Assembly: GCF_009789225.1 (NCBI RefSeq)
Contig: NZ_WSTA01000002.1
Coordinates: forward strand, 33,461 to 97,460
Source of the DNA: Agromyces seonyuensis
GTDB lineage: Bacteria; Actinomycetota; Actinomycetes; Actinomycetales; Microbacteriaceae
Direction: 5' to 3'
DNA length: 64,000 nucleotides
The translations under genes and the position numbers were made by a program. Numbering within the stretch: position 1 is the stretch's first letter; every line of letters begins with the position of its first letter. The notes under the pieces were generated by a model that worked only from the letters and a program-made list of their open reading frames with translations, ran no database searches and had not been told where the DNA came from. Positions 32,997 to 41,521 of the stretch are shown one piece after another.

Positions 32997-33823
32997 CCAA
33001 CCGCGTCTGGAAGTGGGGCGCCGGCTCCGTCGCGATCGTCGTCGCGCTGGCCGTCTTCATCGTGCCCTTCGCCTTCATCGTCTTCACCGCGGGCAAGTCG
33101 CAGTCCGAGGCGGCCGCCCTGGAGTTCAACCTCCCGACGGAGTGGCACCTGTTCGAGAACATCGCCACGGTGCTCTCGAACCGGGACAACCTGCTCGTCA
33201 CCGCGTTCGTGAACAGTGTCATCGTCACCGTGGCCGCGGTGGCCATCATGGTCGTGCTGGGCGCGATGGTCGGCTACGTGCTCCAGCGGCGCAAGTCGCG
33301 CTGGAACCCGCTCATCAACGCCTTCGTGCTCGCCGGGCTCATCATCCCGCCGGCCGTCGTGCCGACGATCTGGACGCTCCAGGGGCTCGGGCTCTTCAAG
33401 ACGGTCGCGGGCCTCGTCGCCGTGCACGTCGCGTTCGGCCTGTCCTTCTGCATCCTGCTCTTCCGGTCGTTCGTCGCGACCATCCCGCGCGAGCTCGACG
33501 AGGCGGCCGTCATCGACGGCGCGGGCCCCATCTCCCTGTTCTTCAAGGTGATCTTCCCGCTGCTGCGCTCGGTCATCGTGACGGTGATCGTCGTACAGGC
33601 GGTGACGGTCTTCAACGACTTCACGTACGCGCTGTACTTCTTGCCCGGCGACGAGAACGCGACGGTGCAGCTGACGACGTTCAACTACATCTCGCAGTCG
33701 GTCAGCGCGCACAACCTGCTCTTCACGAACGTGCTGCTCATCACGATCCCGCCGCTCATCATGTACATCTTCTTCCAGAGGCAGATCGTGGCAGGCATGA
33801 CCTCGGGCGCCGTGAAGGGATGA
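32993..33823 (+). CDS. CUT1 ABC transporter permease (MalG type)
   Basis: This 276-residue permease has six helices and EAA loop ELDEAAVIDGAGPISLFFKVI (residues EAAVIDGAG recognisable). Its ATG overlaps the preceding stop and its own stop overlaps the ATG of the GH78-like gene, so permeases and enzyme are made together. No ABC ATPase gene is found in the operon. In actinobacteria such CUT1 importers commonly share an MsiK-type ATPase encoded elsewhere. Confidence 0.9.
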   Translation: MTNRVWKWGAGSVAIVVALAVFIVPFAFIVFTAGKSQSEAAALEFNLPTEWHLFENIATVLSNRDNLLVTAFVNSVIVTVAAVAIMVVLGAMVGYVLQRRKSRWNPLINAFVLAGLIIPPAVVPTIWTLQGLGLFKTVAGLVAVHVAFGLSFCILLFRSFVATIPRELDEAAVIDGAGPISLFFKVIFPLLRSVIVTVIVVQAVTVFNDFTYALYFLPGDENATVQLTTFNYISQSVSAHNLLFTNVLLITIPPLIMYIFFQRQIVAGMTSGAVKG

Positions 33824-35934
33824 CGACGATCTCCGGTGCACCCCGCGGTGCCGACCGGATCCGACGATGGGCCGGGGAGCGTTCACCGCAGCCCTACGAG
33901 GACGCCCTGGTCGTCTCGCCACCCTCGGACTCGTCGTGGGTCTACGGTCCCGGACAGTACGAGGCGGCCCTGCTCGCGCGGATCGTCTCCGACGGCCACG
34001 CGGTCAACCGGCACGTCGACTACCCGGCCAACTTCGCACCGGTCGCCGCCGCCGTCCGACTCGCAGCCACCGCGACGGCCGGCGGCGTGCTCGAGCTGCG
34101 CGTGGCGGGACGCGTCGTCGCGATCGAGGTCGACGGAGCACCGCTCGACCTCGACCCGTCCGAGGTCGCGGCGGGGAGCATCCGCGCAGTGCTCTCCGCA
34201 GCCGGGGCGGTGCTCTGCGCGACGATCGAGGCGGGCGACGGTACGGCCCCCGCGCTCGCCGTCGCCGCCTCGGCGCCGGTCGCCGACTGGCTCGGCAGTC
34301 TCGACGACGGCGCGAGCTGGCAGCCCGCCGCGGTCCGCCCCGGCGGCCGGGACGCCCCCCACCTCCGACCGGTCGGTTCCGTCTCCCTGACGGCCGCCTG
34401 GGCGGGGTGCGACGGCACCGGGGCCGTGCGGGTCTTCGACGTCGGCGCCCCGCTGCTCGGGCGCCCGGTGCTGCCCGCCGGGCCACGGCCCACGATCGGC
34501 ACGGGCGAGAGCGTCGAGGAGGCGCTCGCCGACCCGGCCCGGCAGGAGTCCCGCCACGAGGTCGAGCAGCTTCCCGACGGCAAGTGGACGACCGTGCACG
34601 AGCTGGGCTTCCGGTACGTCGCCGTGCGGGGTGCCGACATCGAGGCCGTGTCGGTCGAGGCATCCGTCGCCGTCGTCGACCGTCCGGGCGCGTTCGCCTG
34701 CTCCGACGAGACGCTCACGCGCATCTGGGCCGCCGCCTCGTACACGCTCCGGGCCTGCACGCAGGGGCTCGTCCTCGACGGCATCAAACGGGACCGCATG
34801 CCCTGGGCGGGCGACCAGGCCCTCAGCATCCTCGCCAACGCGTTCGCGCTCGGCCTCGGTGGCACCGCCGCCGACGGGCTCGTCGCGCTCGGTCAACCCG
34901 TCGACGGCTACGTGAACGGCATCGCGGATTACTCGCTGTGGTGGGTCATCAGCGCCGAGTACCGGCTGCGTTGCTTCGGCGACCTCGGCTTCGCCGCCCG
35001 CGAGGCCGAGCACCTGGACGCCTTCGTCGCCGAGCTGGCCACGCACGCCGGCATCGACGGCGTCCTGCGCACGTCGACGCAGTTCGGGGGCTTCCCCGGT
35101 GCGGGGGCCGGATCGGTGTTCCTCGACTGGCATCTGGAACTCGATCAGGGGCGCGACGCCGTCGCCCTGCAGATGCTGTGGCTGCTCGCACTCCGGAGCG
35201 CCGCGCAGGTGCTCGAGGCCGTGGGCCGGGGCGACGCCGCCGCCCGTTGGAGGGTGCTGGCCGACCGCACCGAGTCGACGCTGCGGACCCGGGCCTGGAT
35301 GTCCGAGGAAGGGCGCTGGTCGGACTACGTCGACGGCCGCGGTCGTGGCCGCGTCGGCGGGTACGCGAACTTCCTCGCCGTGCTCGCCGGTCTGCACGAT
35401 GGTACGCCGGTGCCCGATGGCGTGGTCGCCGCCGTCTTGGACGCCACGACCGGTACCCCGTTCATGTCGGCGATGCGCCTGCGCGCCCTCGCCGGCGCCG
35501 GGCGGATGGCCGAGATGCTGGGCGAGATCCGCAGCGAGTGGGGACGGATGCTCGAACTCGGTCCCGGGACCTTCTGGGAGGAGGCGGGCACCGACGAGCC
35601 CCTCGCCATGTACGGGCGGCCGTTCGGCCGCAGCCGTTGCCATGCCTGGGCCTCCGGCCCGGCCGCGGTGCTGCCGGAGGCGGTGCTGGGCCTCAGATCG
35701 CTCGCACCGGGTTGGACGAGGTTCGAGGTGCGCCCCGAACTCGCGGAGCTGGAATGGGCGAGCGCCGTCGTGCCGGTGCCGACGGGCGACCTCGTCGTCG
35801 TCGCGGACGCGGTGAGCGTCCGGGTCGAGGTGCCGGCGGGTTGCGTGCTCGTGCGCGACGGGCGCGAAGTGCCGGGACCGGCGAGCGTGGAATGGTGGCT
35901 GACGGCCGACGCCGAGGCCGCTCCGATCGCCTGA
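33820..35934 (+). CDS. GH78-like (alpha-L-rhamnosidase-related) glycoside hydrolase
   Basis: This 704-residue protein has no signal peptide. It has an N-terminal beta-sandwich region (to about 280) and an (alpha/alpha)6-barrel catalytic region containing LDGIKRDRMPWAGD at 319-332, the counterpart of the GH78 hallmark. YSLWWVISAEYRLRCFGDLGF, FLDWHLELDQGRDAV, FMSAMRLRALAGAGRM and CHAWASGPAAVLPEAVLGL follow, the last typical of the barrel end, and a C-terminal beta domain completes it. It is clearly different from the 890-residue GH78 enzyme of the same locus. Translationally coupled to the importer, so it probably cleaves what is imported. Specificity for rhamnose is inferred from family and context. 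Confidence 0.85.
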   Translation: MTTISGAPRGADRIRRWAGERSPQPYEDALVVSPPSDSSWVYGPGQYEAALLARIVSDGHAVNRHVDYPANFAPVAAAVRLAATATAGGVLELRVAGRVVAIEVDGAPLDLDPSEVAAGSIRAVLSAAGAVLCATIEAGDGTAPALAVAASAPVADWLGSLDDGASWQPAAVRPGGRDAPHLRPVGSVSLTAAWAGCDGTGAVRVFDVGAPLLGRPVLPAGPRPTIGTGESVEEALADPARQESRHEVEQLPDGKWTTVHELGFRYVAVRGADIEAVSVEASVAVVDRPGAFACSDETLTRIWAAASYTLRACTQGLVLDGIKRDRMPWAGDQALSILANAFALGLGGTAADGLVALGQPVDGYVNGIADYSLWWVISAEYRLRCFGDLGFAAREAEHLDAFVAELATHAGIDGVLRTSTQFGGFPGAGAGSVFLDWHLELDQGRDAVALQMLWLLALRSAAQVLEAVGRGDAAARWRVLADRTESTLRTRAWMSEEGRWSDYVDGRGRGRVGGYANFLAVLAGLHDGTPVPDGVVAAVLDATTGTPFMSAMRLRALAGAGRMAEMLGEIRSEWGRMLELGPGTFWEEAGTDEPLAMYGRPFGRSRCHAWASGPAAVLPEAVLGLRSLAPGWTRFEVRPELAELEWASAVVPVPTGDLVVVADAVSVRVEVPAGCVLVRDGREVPGPASVEWWLTADAEAAPIA

Positions 35935-35974
35935 CGACGCTCGGCCGGGGCATCCGGGGCGGTACCGTCGTCCT

Positions 35975-36463
35975 GTGAGCGAGCGCGACGGGTCCGACGA
36001 GGTGGACCTCCTCATCGACGCCTGGTCGAGGCGGCTGCCCGAAGTCGACCTGACCCCGCTGGACGTGTGGTCGCGGCTGCGACGGGCCGCGCTGCGGCTC
36101 TCGAAGCTGCGCGCCGAGGCGTTCGCGAGCGCCGACCTCGCCTCGTGGGAGTTCGACGTGCTCGCCGCCCTGCGCCGGGCCGAGCCACCGCATCAGCTGA
36201 GCCCGGCCCAGCTCATCGCCGCGACGATGATCGGCAGCGCCGCGATGACGAACCGGCTTGACAACCTCCAGCAGCGCGGCCTCGTCGACCGCGTGCCGAA
36301 CCTCGGCGACCGGCGCAGCATCTTCGTGCGCATCGCCCCCGAGGGCATCGAGCGCGTCGATGCCGCGATGACGCAGCTCGCGCGTTCCGAGGCCGAGGCG
36401 CTGGACGGACTCGGCCGGGACGACCAGGCGGCGCTCTCCGAACTGCTGCGCCGGCTCGTCTGA
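35975..36463 (+). CDS. MarR-family transcriptional regulator
   Basis: This 162-residue winged-helix protein has helix-turn-helix LSPAQLIAATMIGSAAMTNRLDNLQQRGLV and wing VPNLGDRRSIFVRIAPEG (quoted in family order). The GTG start at 35975 lies six bases after TACCGT (35963-35968), a possible -10, so it may be leaderless. No strong ribosome binding site is visible. It is separated from the upstream operon by 40 bases and convergent with the MFS gene, with a terminator hairpin between. Target unknown; no adjacent divergent gene offers an obvious operator. Confidence 0.85.
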   Translation: MSERDGSDEVDLLIDAWSRRLPEVDLTPLDVWSRLRRAALRLSKLRAEAFASADLASWEFDVLAALRRAEPPHQLSPAQLIAATMIGSAAMTNRLDNLQQRGLVDRVPNLGDRRSIFVRIAPEGIERVDAAMTQLARSEAEALDGLGRDDQAALSELLRRLV

Positions 36464-36495
36464 GCGCAGCCCGTCCGAGTTCCACGGCGCGGCAG

Positions 36496-36528
36496 GGGAG
36501 CCGCGGGTCGCATGGACCCGCGGCTCCC
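36496..36528. terminator. Bidirectional terminator hairpin between convergent marR and MFS genes
   Basis: GGGAGCCGCGGGTC pairs perfectly (14 bases) with its complement around GCATG, 32 bases past the marR stop and 18 bases past the MFS stop. Confidence 0.8.
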
Positions 36529-36546
36529 GTCATCCGGATTCGGCGA

Positions 36547-38010
36547 TCAGACCGCCTCGGCCGCCAGTTCCTCGGCCGCTTCCGACGACTCGGCCGTCGC
36601 CGGCTTCGTCTCACGGGGCAGGCGCAGCACGAGCGCCGCGCTGATGAGGCAGAGCCCGATGCAGACGCCCCAGACCGTGGCGTAGCCGGCGAAGGACGTG
36701 ACCGGCGCGGTGCCCTCGGCCCCGCTGCCGTCGATGACGAAGGCGGCGAGAACCGTCGAGAAGAGGGCGCCGGCCACGGCGCCCGCCGCGGTCCGCGCGG
36801 TGTTGTACAGGCCCGAGACGGTCGCGACCGCATCCGGGGCTGCGCGGTTCACGACGATCGCCGGGAGGACCGAGATCATCGCGCCCATCCCGAACCCGCC
36901 GATCGCGACCCACACGATGAAGAGCGCGGTGACGCCGGGAACGAGGATCATGAGGGCGTAGGAGAGGGCGCTGAGCAGTGACGCGAGCAGCATCGCCCCG
37001 CGCGGGGTGATCGCGCGGGCGAGCCGGTCGCCGAATGCGGAACCGACGAAGCCCATCAGGCCCATCGCGCCGAGCGCGAGCCCGGCCTGGGCCGCGGAGA
37101 GCCCGAGGCCGAAGCCGTACTCCGCCGGGTCGATCCGGACGTAGATCGCGGCCAGGCTGCCCGCGCCGAGCGCCTGCATCGCGAAGACCGAGCCGATGAC
37201 GACCGGGAGGCCGATGCCGCCGCCCGTGAGCAGCGAGAGGTCGATGAACGGGTCCGGGATGCGCCGCTCCACGATCACCCAGACGGCGAGGATCACGACG
37301 CCGGCCGCGATGAGCCCCCAGGCCGTGAGGTTGCCCCATCCCGACCCGGCCGCGAGCGAGATGCCGCCGAGCAGGCCGGCCGCACCGAGGCCGAGGAGGA
37401 AGACGCCCGCCCAGTCGATGCGGCCGGCGCTGCGGATCGTCGTCTCCGGGACGACGATCGCGATCAGCACGAGGCAGGCGGCCAGGTAGATCGCCGGCAC
37501 CGAGAGGGTGAGTTCGAGGCTCCCCGTCGCGCCGAAGAGCGCGCCGGAGGCCAACGTGCCGACGATGGCGCCGATCGCCAGGGAGGCGATGAGCTGGCCG
37601 ATGCTCTTGCCCACGAGCTCGGGGGAGCGCTGCCGGACGATCGCGAACTCGAGGGGCAGGAACGTCACGAGCGCCCCCTGGAGGACGCGGCCGGCGAGCA
37701 GCACGCCGAAGTTCGGCGCGAACGCGACGACGAGCGAGCCGACCGCGGTGATCCCGATGGCGACGAGCAGCAGCTTCTTGTGACCGTGCCGGTCGGCGAG
37801 CTTCGTCAGGAGCGGGACGAAGAGCACGGAGGAGAGCAGGTATGCGACGGCGACGAGGTTCAGCAGCGCCGCGCCGACCCCGTACTTCTCGCCGATGCTC
37901 GTCAGCAGGGGCGAGTACCAGCCCTGCACCAGACCGCTGCCGAGTTCGGCGGCGACGAGGAGCCCGACGGCCCCGCCGCCCGCGGTACGGGCGGCTCGTG
38001 TGTCGTTCAT
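36547..38010 (-). CDS. MFS transporter (DHA2-like, 14 helices likely)
   Basis: This 487-residue transporter carries the MFS loop 2-3 motif PLLTKLADRHGHKKLLLVA and helix-rich sequence throughout, with ALVTFLPLEFAIVRQRSPE and GLYNTARTAAGAVAGALFS as recognisable DHA2-like stretches. Start ATG 38010 follows AAGGGAA. It is the last gene of the minus-strand unit amidohydrolase-aminotransferase-MFS, 29 bases after the aminotransferase, so it probably moves the substrate or product of that pathway, although drug-efflux relatives are close in sequence style. Confidence 0.85.
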   Translation of the reverse strand: MNDTRAARTAGGGAVGLLVAAELGSGLVQGWYSPLLTSIGEKYGVGAALLNLVAVAYLLSSVLFVPLLTKLADRHGHKKLLLVAIGITAVGSLVVAFAPNFGVLLAGRVLQGALVTFLPLEFAIVRQRSPELVGKSIGQLIASLAIGAIVGTLASGALFGATGSLELTLSVPAIYLAACLVLIAIVVPETTIRSAGRIDWAGVFLLGLGAAGLLGGISLAAGSGWGNLTAWGLIAAGVVILAVWVIVERRIPDPFIDLSLLTGGGIGLPVVIGSVFAMQALGAGSLAAIYVRIDPAEYGFGLGLSAAQAGLALGAMGLMGFVGSAFGDRLARAITPRGAMLLASLLSALSYALMILVPGVTALFIVWVAIGGFGMGAMISVLPAIVVNRAAPDAVATVSGLYNTARTAAGAVAGALFSTVLAAFVIDGSGAEGTAPVTSFAGYATVWGVCIGLCLISAALVLRLPRETKPATAESSEAAEELAAEAV

Positions 38011-38039
38011 GATGGTTCCCTTCCTGACTGCGTTGGTGT

Positions 38040-39407
38040 TCAGCCGACGAGCACGGGCTCGGCTCGGAGGACGGCGGCATCGGCGACGCTGAGCGCGTCG
38101 TCGAGGATGGCGAGGCCCTCGCGAGCCTCGTCGTCGCTGAGGTTGCACGGGGGCACGACGTGGATGCGGTGGTACTGGTTGAAGAGCAGCAGCCCGGCGT
38201 CGCGGGCGGCGGCGAGCACGCCGTTCACCGCGGGCGAGGCGCCGCCGTAGGGCGCGAGGGGCTCCTTGGTCTCCCGGTCGGCGACGAGCTCGAGCGCCCA
38301 GAACACGCCGAGGCCGCGCACGTCGCCGATCGAGGGGTGCCGTTCGGCGAGCTCGCGGAGGCCGGGGCCGAGCACCTCGGAGCCGACGCGCGCCGCGTTC
38401 GCGACGACCTCCTCGTCGTGCATCGCGAGGATCGTCTCGACGGCGGCCGCCGCCGCGAGCGGGTGACCGGAGTAGGTCAGACCGCCCGGATAGGCGCGCT
38501 CGTCGAACGTGGCCGCGATGTCGTCGTGGATGACGACGCCGCCCATCGGCACGTACCCGGAGTTGACGCCCTTGGCGAAGGTGATGAGGTCGGGCGTGAC
38601 GCCGTAGTGGTCGACCGCGAACCAGGAGCCGGTGCGGCCGAAGCCCGACATGACCTCGTCGCAGATCATCACGATGCCGAAGCGGTCGCAGAGCTCGCGC
38701 ACTCCGGCGAGGTAGCCGGCCGGCGGCGGCATGATGCCGGAGGTGCCGGGCACGGACTCGAGCACGATGGCGGCGACCGTGGCGGGGCCTTCGAAGAGGA
38801 TCGTCTGCTCGAGGTGGGCGAGGGCGCGCTCGCACTCCTCCTGCTCCGTCGTCGCGTGGAACACGCTGCGGTAGAGGAACGGGCCGAAGAAGTGCACCGT
38901 GCCCGCCGGCGCGAACTCGTTCGGCCAGCGACGCGGGTCGCCGGTGACCTGGATCGCCGTCGCGGTGGCGCCGTGGTACGAGCGGTAGGCCGACATGATC
39001 TTCGTGCGGCCCGTGTGCAGGCGCGCCATGCGGATCGCGTTCTCCACGGCCTCGGCGCCGCCGTTGGTGAAGAACACCTTGTTCATCCCCTCGGGCGCGA
39101 CGTCGACGATGAGCTTCGCGGCGAGCGAGCGGCGGTCGTTGGCGTGGGCGGGGGCGATCGTGCAGAGCACGTCGGCCTGCGCCTTGATCGCCGCGACGAC
39201 GCGAGGATGCTGGTGGCCGATGTTCGTGTAGACGAGCTGCGACGAGAAGTCGAGGTAGCGCTTGCCGTCGGCGTCCCACAGGTAGCTGCCCTCGCCGCCG
39301 GCGATGACGATCGGGTCGAGGGCCTTCTGCGCCGACCAGGAGTGGAAGACGTGGGCGCGGTCGAGTTCGTACGCGGTGCGCCCGGAGGCGTCGGCGGGGA
39401 TGGGCAT
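38040..39407 (-). CDS. Class III PLP-dependent aminotransferase
   Basis: This 455-residue omega-aminotransferase-type enzyme carries the cofactor landmarks FTNGGAEAVENAIRMAR, SYHGATATA, ICDEVMSGFGRTG and the PLP lysine K279 in LITFAKGVNSGYVPMGG, plus GLTYSGHPLAAAAA. Class III enzymes transfer amino groups from taurine, beta-alanine, GABA, putrescine and similar compounds to pyruvate or oxoglutarate. The partner amidohydrolase, MFS and MocR regulator suggest catabolism of an amide- or amine-bearing compound. The exact substrate is not shown. Start at 39407 follows AAAGGAA. Confidence 0.9.
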   Translation of the reverse strand: MPIPADASGRTAYELDRAHVFHSWSAQKALDPIVIAGGEGSYLWDADGKRYLDFSSQLVYTNIGHQHPRVVAAIKAQADVLCTIAPAHANDRRSLAAKLIVDVAPEGMNKVFFTNGGAEAVENAIRMARLHTGRTKIMSAYRSYHGATATAIQVTGDPRRWPNEFAPAGTVHFFGPFLYRSVFHATTEQEECERALAHLEQTILFEGPATVAAIVLESVPGTSGIMPPPAGYLAGVRELCDRFGIVMICDEVMSGFGRTGSWFAVDHYGVTPDLITFAKGVNSGYVPMGGVVIHDDIAATFDERAYPGGLTYSGHPLAAAAAVETILAMHDEEVVANAARVGSEVLGPGLRELAERHPSIGDVRGLGVFWALELVADRETKEPLAPYGGASPAVNGVLAAARDAGLLLFNQYHRIHVVPPCNLSDDEAREGLAILDDALSVADAAVLRAEPVLVG

Positions 39408-39455
39408 GGCGATGGTTCCTTTCGAGGGGTCGGCGGCGCGCGGCGCGGCCGGCCT

Positions 39456-39495
39456 GCGGTGCTGGGTCGTGCGGTGCTGGGTCGTGCGGTGCGGG
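39456..39495. repeat. Short tandem repeat before the aminotransferase gene
   Basis: A 15-base unit (GCGGTGCTGGGTCGT) occurs two and two-thirds times in the 104-base gap between amidohydrolase and aminotransferase. In the mRNA it reads as a C/A-rich, G-poor stretch. Confidence 0.75.
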
Positions 39496-39511
39496 ATGCT
39501 GCGGCTCCGCG

Positions 39512-41182
39512 TCAGACGCGGGCGGCGATGGGCGCCGGGTGGTGGATGCCGCCGACGACGGTGCCGAGGACGCCGATCTCGCGCAGTTCCTTCGCTTCGG
39601 CGACGTCGAGGGGGTCGCGTTCGAGCACCGCGAAGTCGGCGAACTTGCCGGGGACGATGGAGCCGACGAGGTGGTCGAGCTTCAGCAGGTAGGCGGGCCC
39701 GATGGTGACGGCTTCGAGGGCCTCGTACACCGAGATGCGCTCCTCGTCGCCCCACGAGCGGCCGGTCGGGGTGCGGCGCTCCGCTGCGTAGGAGGCGGTC
39801 GCCATCGGGTCGAGCGGGGTGACCGGGGTGTCGCAGTGCAGCGCGACCTTCACGCCGGCGTCGAGGGCGGTGCGCGCGGCGTTCATCCGCTTGACGCGGT
39901 CGGGGCCGACGGTGGAGTCGATGTGCTGGTCGCCCCAGTACCAGATGTGGTTGCTGAAGATGTTCGCGCCCATGCCGAGCTCGGCCATCCGCCGGTACTG
40001 GGCACGCGTCGTCAGCTGCGAGTGGGTGACCGTGTGGCGGTGGTTCCAGCGCGGCGTCTCGGAGAGCACCGTCTCGACGGCGTCGAGGAAGACCTCGGTG
40101 GCCTCGTCGCCGTTGCAGTGGACGTGGATGTTCAGCCCCGCGGCGTGGAATGCGCGCACCTGGTCGCGGAAGGTCTCGGCGTCGGTGTTCCAGATGCCGT
40201 TGTCGTGTCCGCAGACGTAACCCGGGTTCGAGAGCTTCGCGGTGTGCTGCTGGATCGATCCGTCGAGCATGAGCTTCACGGTGCCGAGGTGGAGCTTCGC
40301 CGTGGCCCGGTGCTGGGAGGCGGCCACGACCCCCGCGAGCTGCCGGGCCTCCTCGAGGGACGTCGTCATGCCGCCGAAGGTCGCCGGGACGAGTCGGAGG
40401 GCGAAGTCCTCGCGCGACGTGACGTCGACGAGCAGGTCGGCGCCGCCGGGGCGGACGAGGTCGAAACTGGCGAGGTCGGTCGCGGTCGTCACGCCGTGGT
40501 TGCGGGCGTCGGCTGCGAACGCGTACATGCCGGCCTCGGTGGTGAGACCGGCTGCGAGGTCGATGCCGGCGTGGGCCATGACCGGCCCCATCGCGTGCAT
40601 CTCCTGCAGTTCCCCGGTGGGAAGCCCGTCGGCGTCGAGGACGACGCCCTCGATCTCGGTGCCGGCGCCGTAGCCGGCGCGCTCGAGCAGGAACGAGTTC
40701 GCGGTGCCGACGTGCCCGCTCGCATGGTTGACGAAGATGCCGCGGGTGGTGCTGATGGAGTCCAGGACGTGACGGGTGAGTTCCTCGCCGGGGAAGAAGA
40801 GCAGGTCCAGGCCGCGGGCGAGCAGGACTTCGCCCGCCGGCAGTTCGGCGTCCCAGACCCGCAGGGCGTCGAGGACGCCTTGCCAGGTCTGCGCGCCCGG
40901 CAGCGGCGTGCCGTCGGGCGCGGTGCGCGGGAAGTAGCCGAGATACTGGGGGTGGTTCATGAACTCGCCGCCGATGTGCGAGTGCGCTTCGACGAAGCCG
41001 GGCGCCAGTACCAGCTCGGCGTAGCGGCTGTCGACGCTCGCGCCGGGATAGGTCGAAGCGAGCACGTCGACGTCGCCGACGGCGAGGATGCGGTCGCCGC
41101 GCACGGCGACGGCCTCGGCGGTCGGGACCGCCGCGTCCATCGTGCGGACGAGGCGGGCGGGGTAGATGACGACTTCGCTCAT
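39512..41182 (-). CDS. Amidohydrolase family protein (YtcJ-like, amidohydro_3)
   Basis: This 556-residue metal-dependent hydrolase has the composite beta domain at both ends (AVAVRGDRILAVGD at the start, VGSIVPGKFADFAVLERDPL at the end) and the amidohydrolase barrel. Metal ligands are visible in LAPGFVEAHSHIGG, in the His pairs HVHCNGDEAT and THSQLTTRAQY, and in ALHCDTPVTPLDPM. YtcJ-like enzymes hydrolyse amides, imides or cyclic amidines of mostly unknown identity. ATG 41182 is preceded by GAGGAG nine bases upstream. First gene of the minus-strand unit, followed by the aminotransferase, which could act on the amine it releases (inference). Confidence 0.88.
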   Translation of the reverse strand: MSEVVIYPARLVRTMDAAVPTAEAVAVRGDRILAVGDVDVLASTYPGASVDSRYAELVLAPGFVEAHSHIGGEFMNHPQYLGYFPRTAPDGTPLPGAQTWQGVLDALRVWDAELPAGEVLLARGLDLLFFPGEELTRHVLDSISTTRGIFVNHASGHVGTANSFLLERAGYGAGTEIEGVVLDADGLPTGELQEMHAMGPVMAHAGIDLAAGLTTEAGMYAFAADARNHGVTTATDLASFDLVRPGGADLLVDVTSREDFALRLVPATFGGMTTSLEEARQLAGVVAASQHRATAKLHLGTVKLMLDGSIQQHTAKLSNPGYVCGHDNGIWNTDAETFRDQVRAFHAAGLNIHVHCNGDEATEVFLDAVETVLSETPRWNHRHTVTHSQLTTRAQYRRMAELGMGANIFSNHIWYWGDQHIDSTVGPDRVKRMNAARTALDAGVKVALHCDTPVTPLDPMATASYAAERRTPTGRSWGDEERISVYEALEAVTIGPAYLLKLDHLVGSIVPGKFADFAVLERDPLDVAEAKELREIGVLGTVVGGIHHPAPIAARV

Positions 41183-41521
41183 TGCGGACGCTCCTCGGGT
41201 GCTGCTCGGTGCGGTTCGGGTGGTGCGGGGTGGTGCGGGGGTGGTGCGGCGGGGCGGCGATGCGCCGTTCCCGGGTGCTCTCGATGCTCCCGGTCGTCGT
41301 GGCAGGCGGTAAGCGCCAATGGTTCGGCACAGTTCCAGACCACCGTTTACGTCCACGTCACACGGCGCCGCGGGCGGCAACATGGGCTCGCGGGCCCGAA
41401 ACATGCGCGTCATCCGGCGACCTCGGTGCACCAGACGCGGGCGCCGCCCGGACGGCGCGCCGCCCGGACGCGACGATGCCCGCGGATCGAGGATCCGCGG
41501 GCATCGTGATCGGGGGTGCGC
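41183..41521. promoter_or_regulatory. Non-coding region upstream of the amidohydrolase operon
   Basis: These 339 bases hold no gene. They contain tandem copies of a ten-base GGTGCGGGGT-like unit (41211-41257), giving a C/A-rich mRNA leader. AACATG direct repeats at 41379 and 41400, spaced by 21 bases, follow. The stretch GCCCGAAACA (41394-41403) is the exact complement of a motif in the MocR-side intergenic region. The terminator hairpin of the SDR gene closes the region. Confidence 0.55.
41474..41506 (-). terminator. Terminator after the SDR gene
   Basis: CGATGCCCGCGGATC pairs perfectly with its complement around GAG, 15 bases past the SDR stop. Confidence 0.75.

Noticed and set aside
32993..35934. 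Fusion of permease and GH78-like enzyme in one long open frame (33013-35934)
   Set aside because: The long frame is different from that of the permease; the permease ends at 33823 and the enzyme starts at 33820 by an ATGA overlap.
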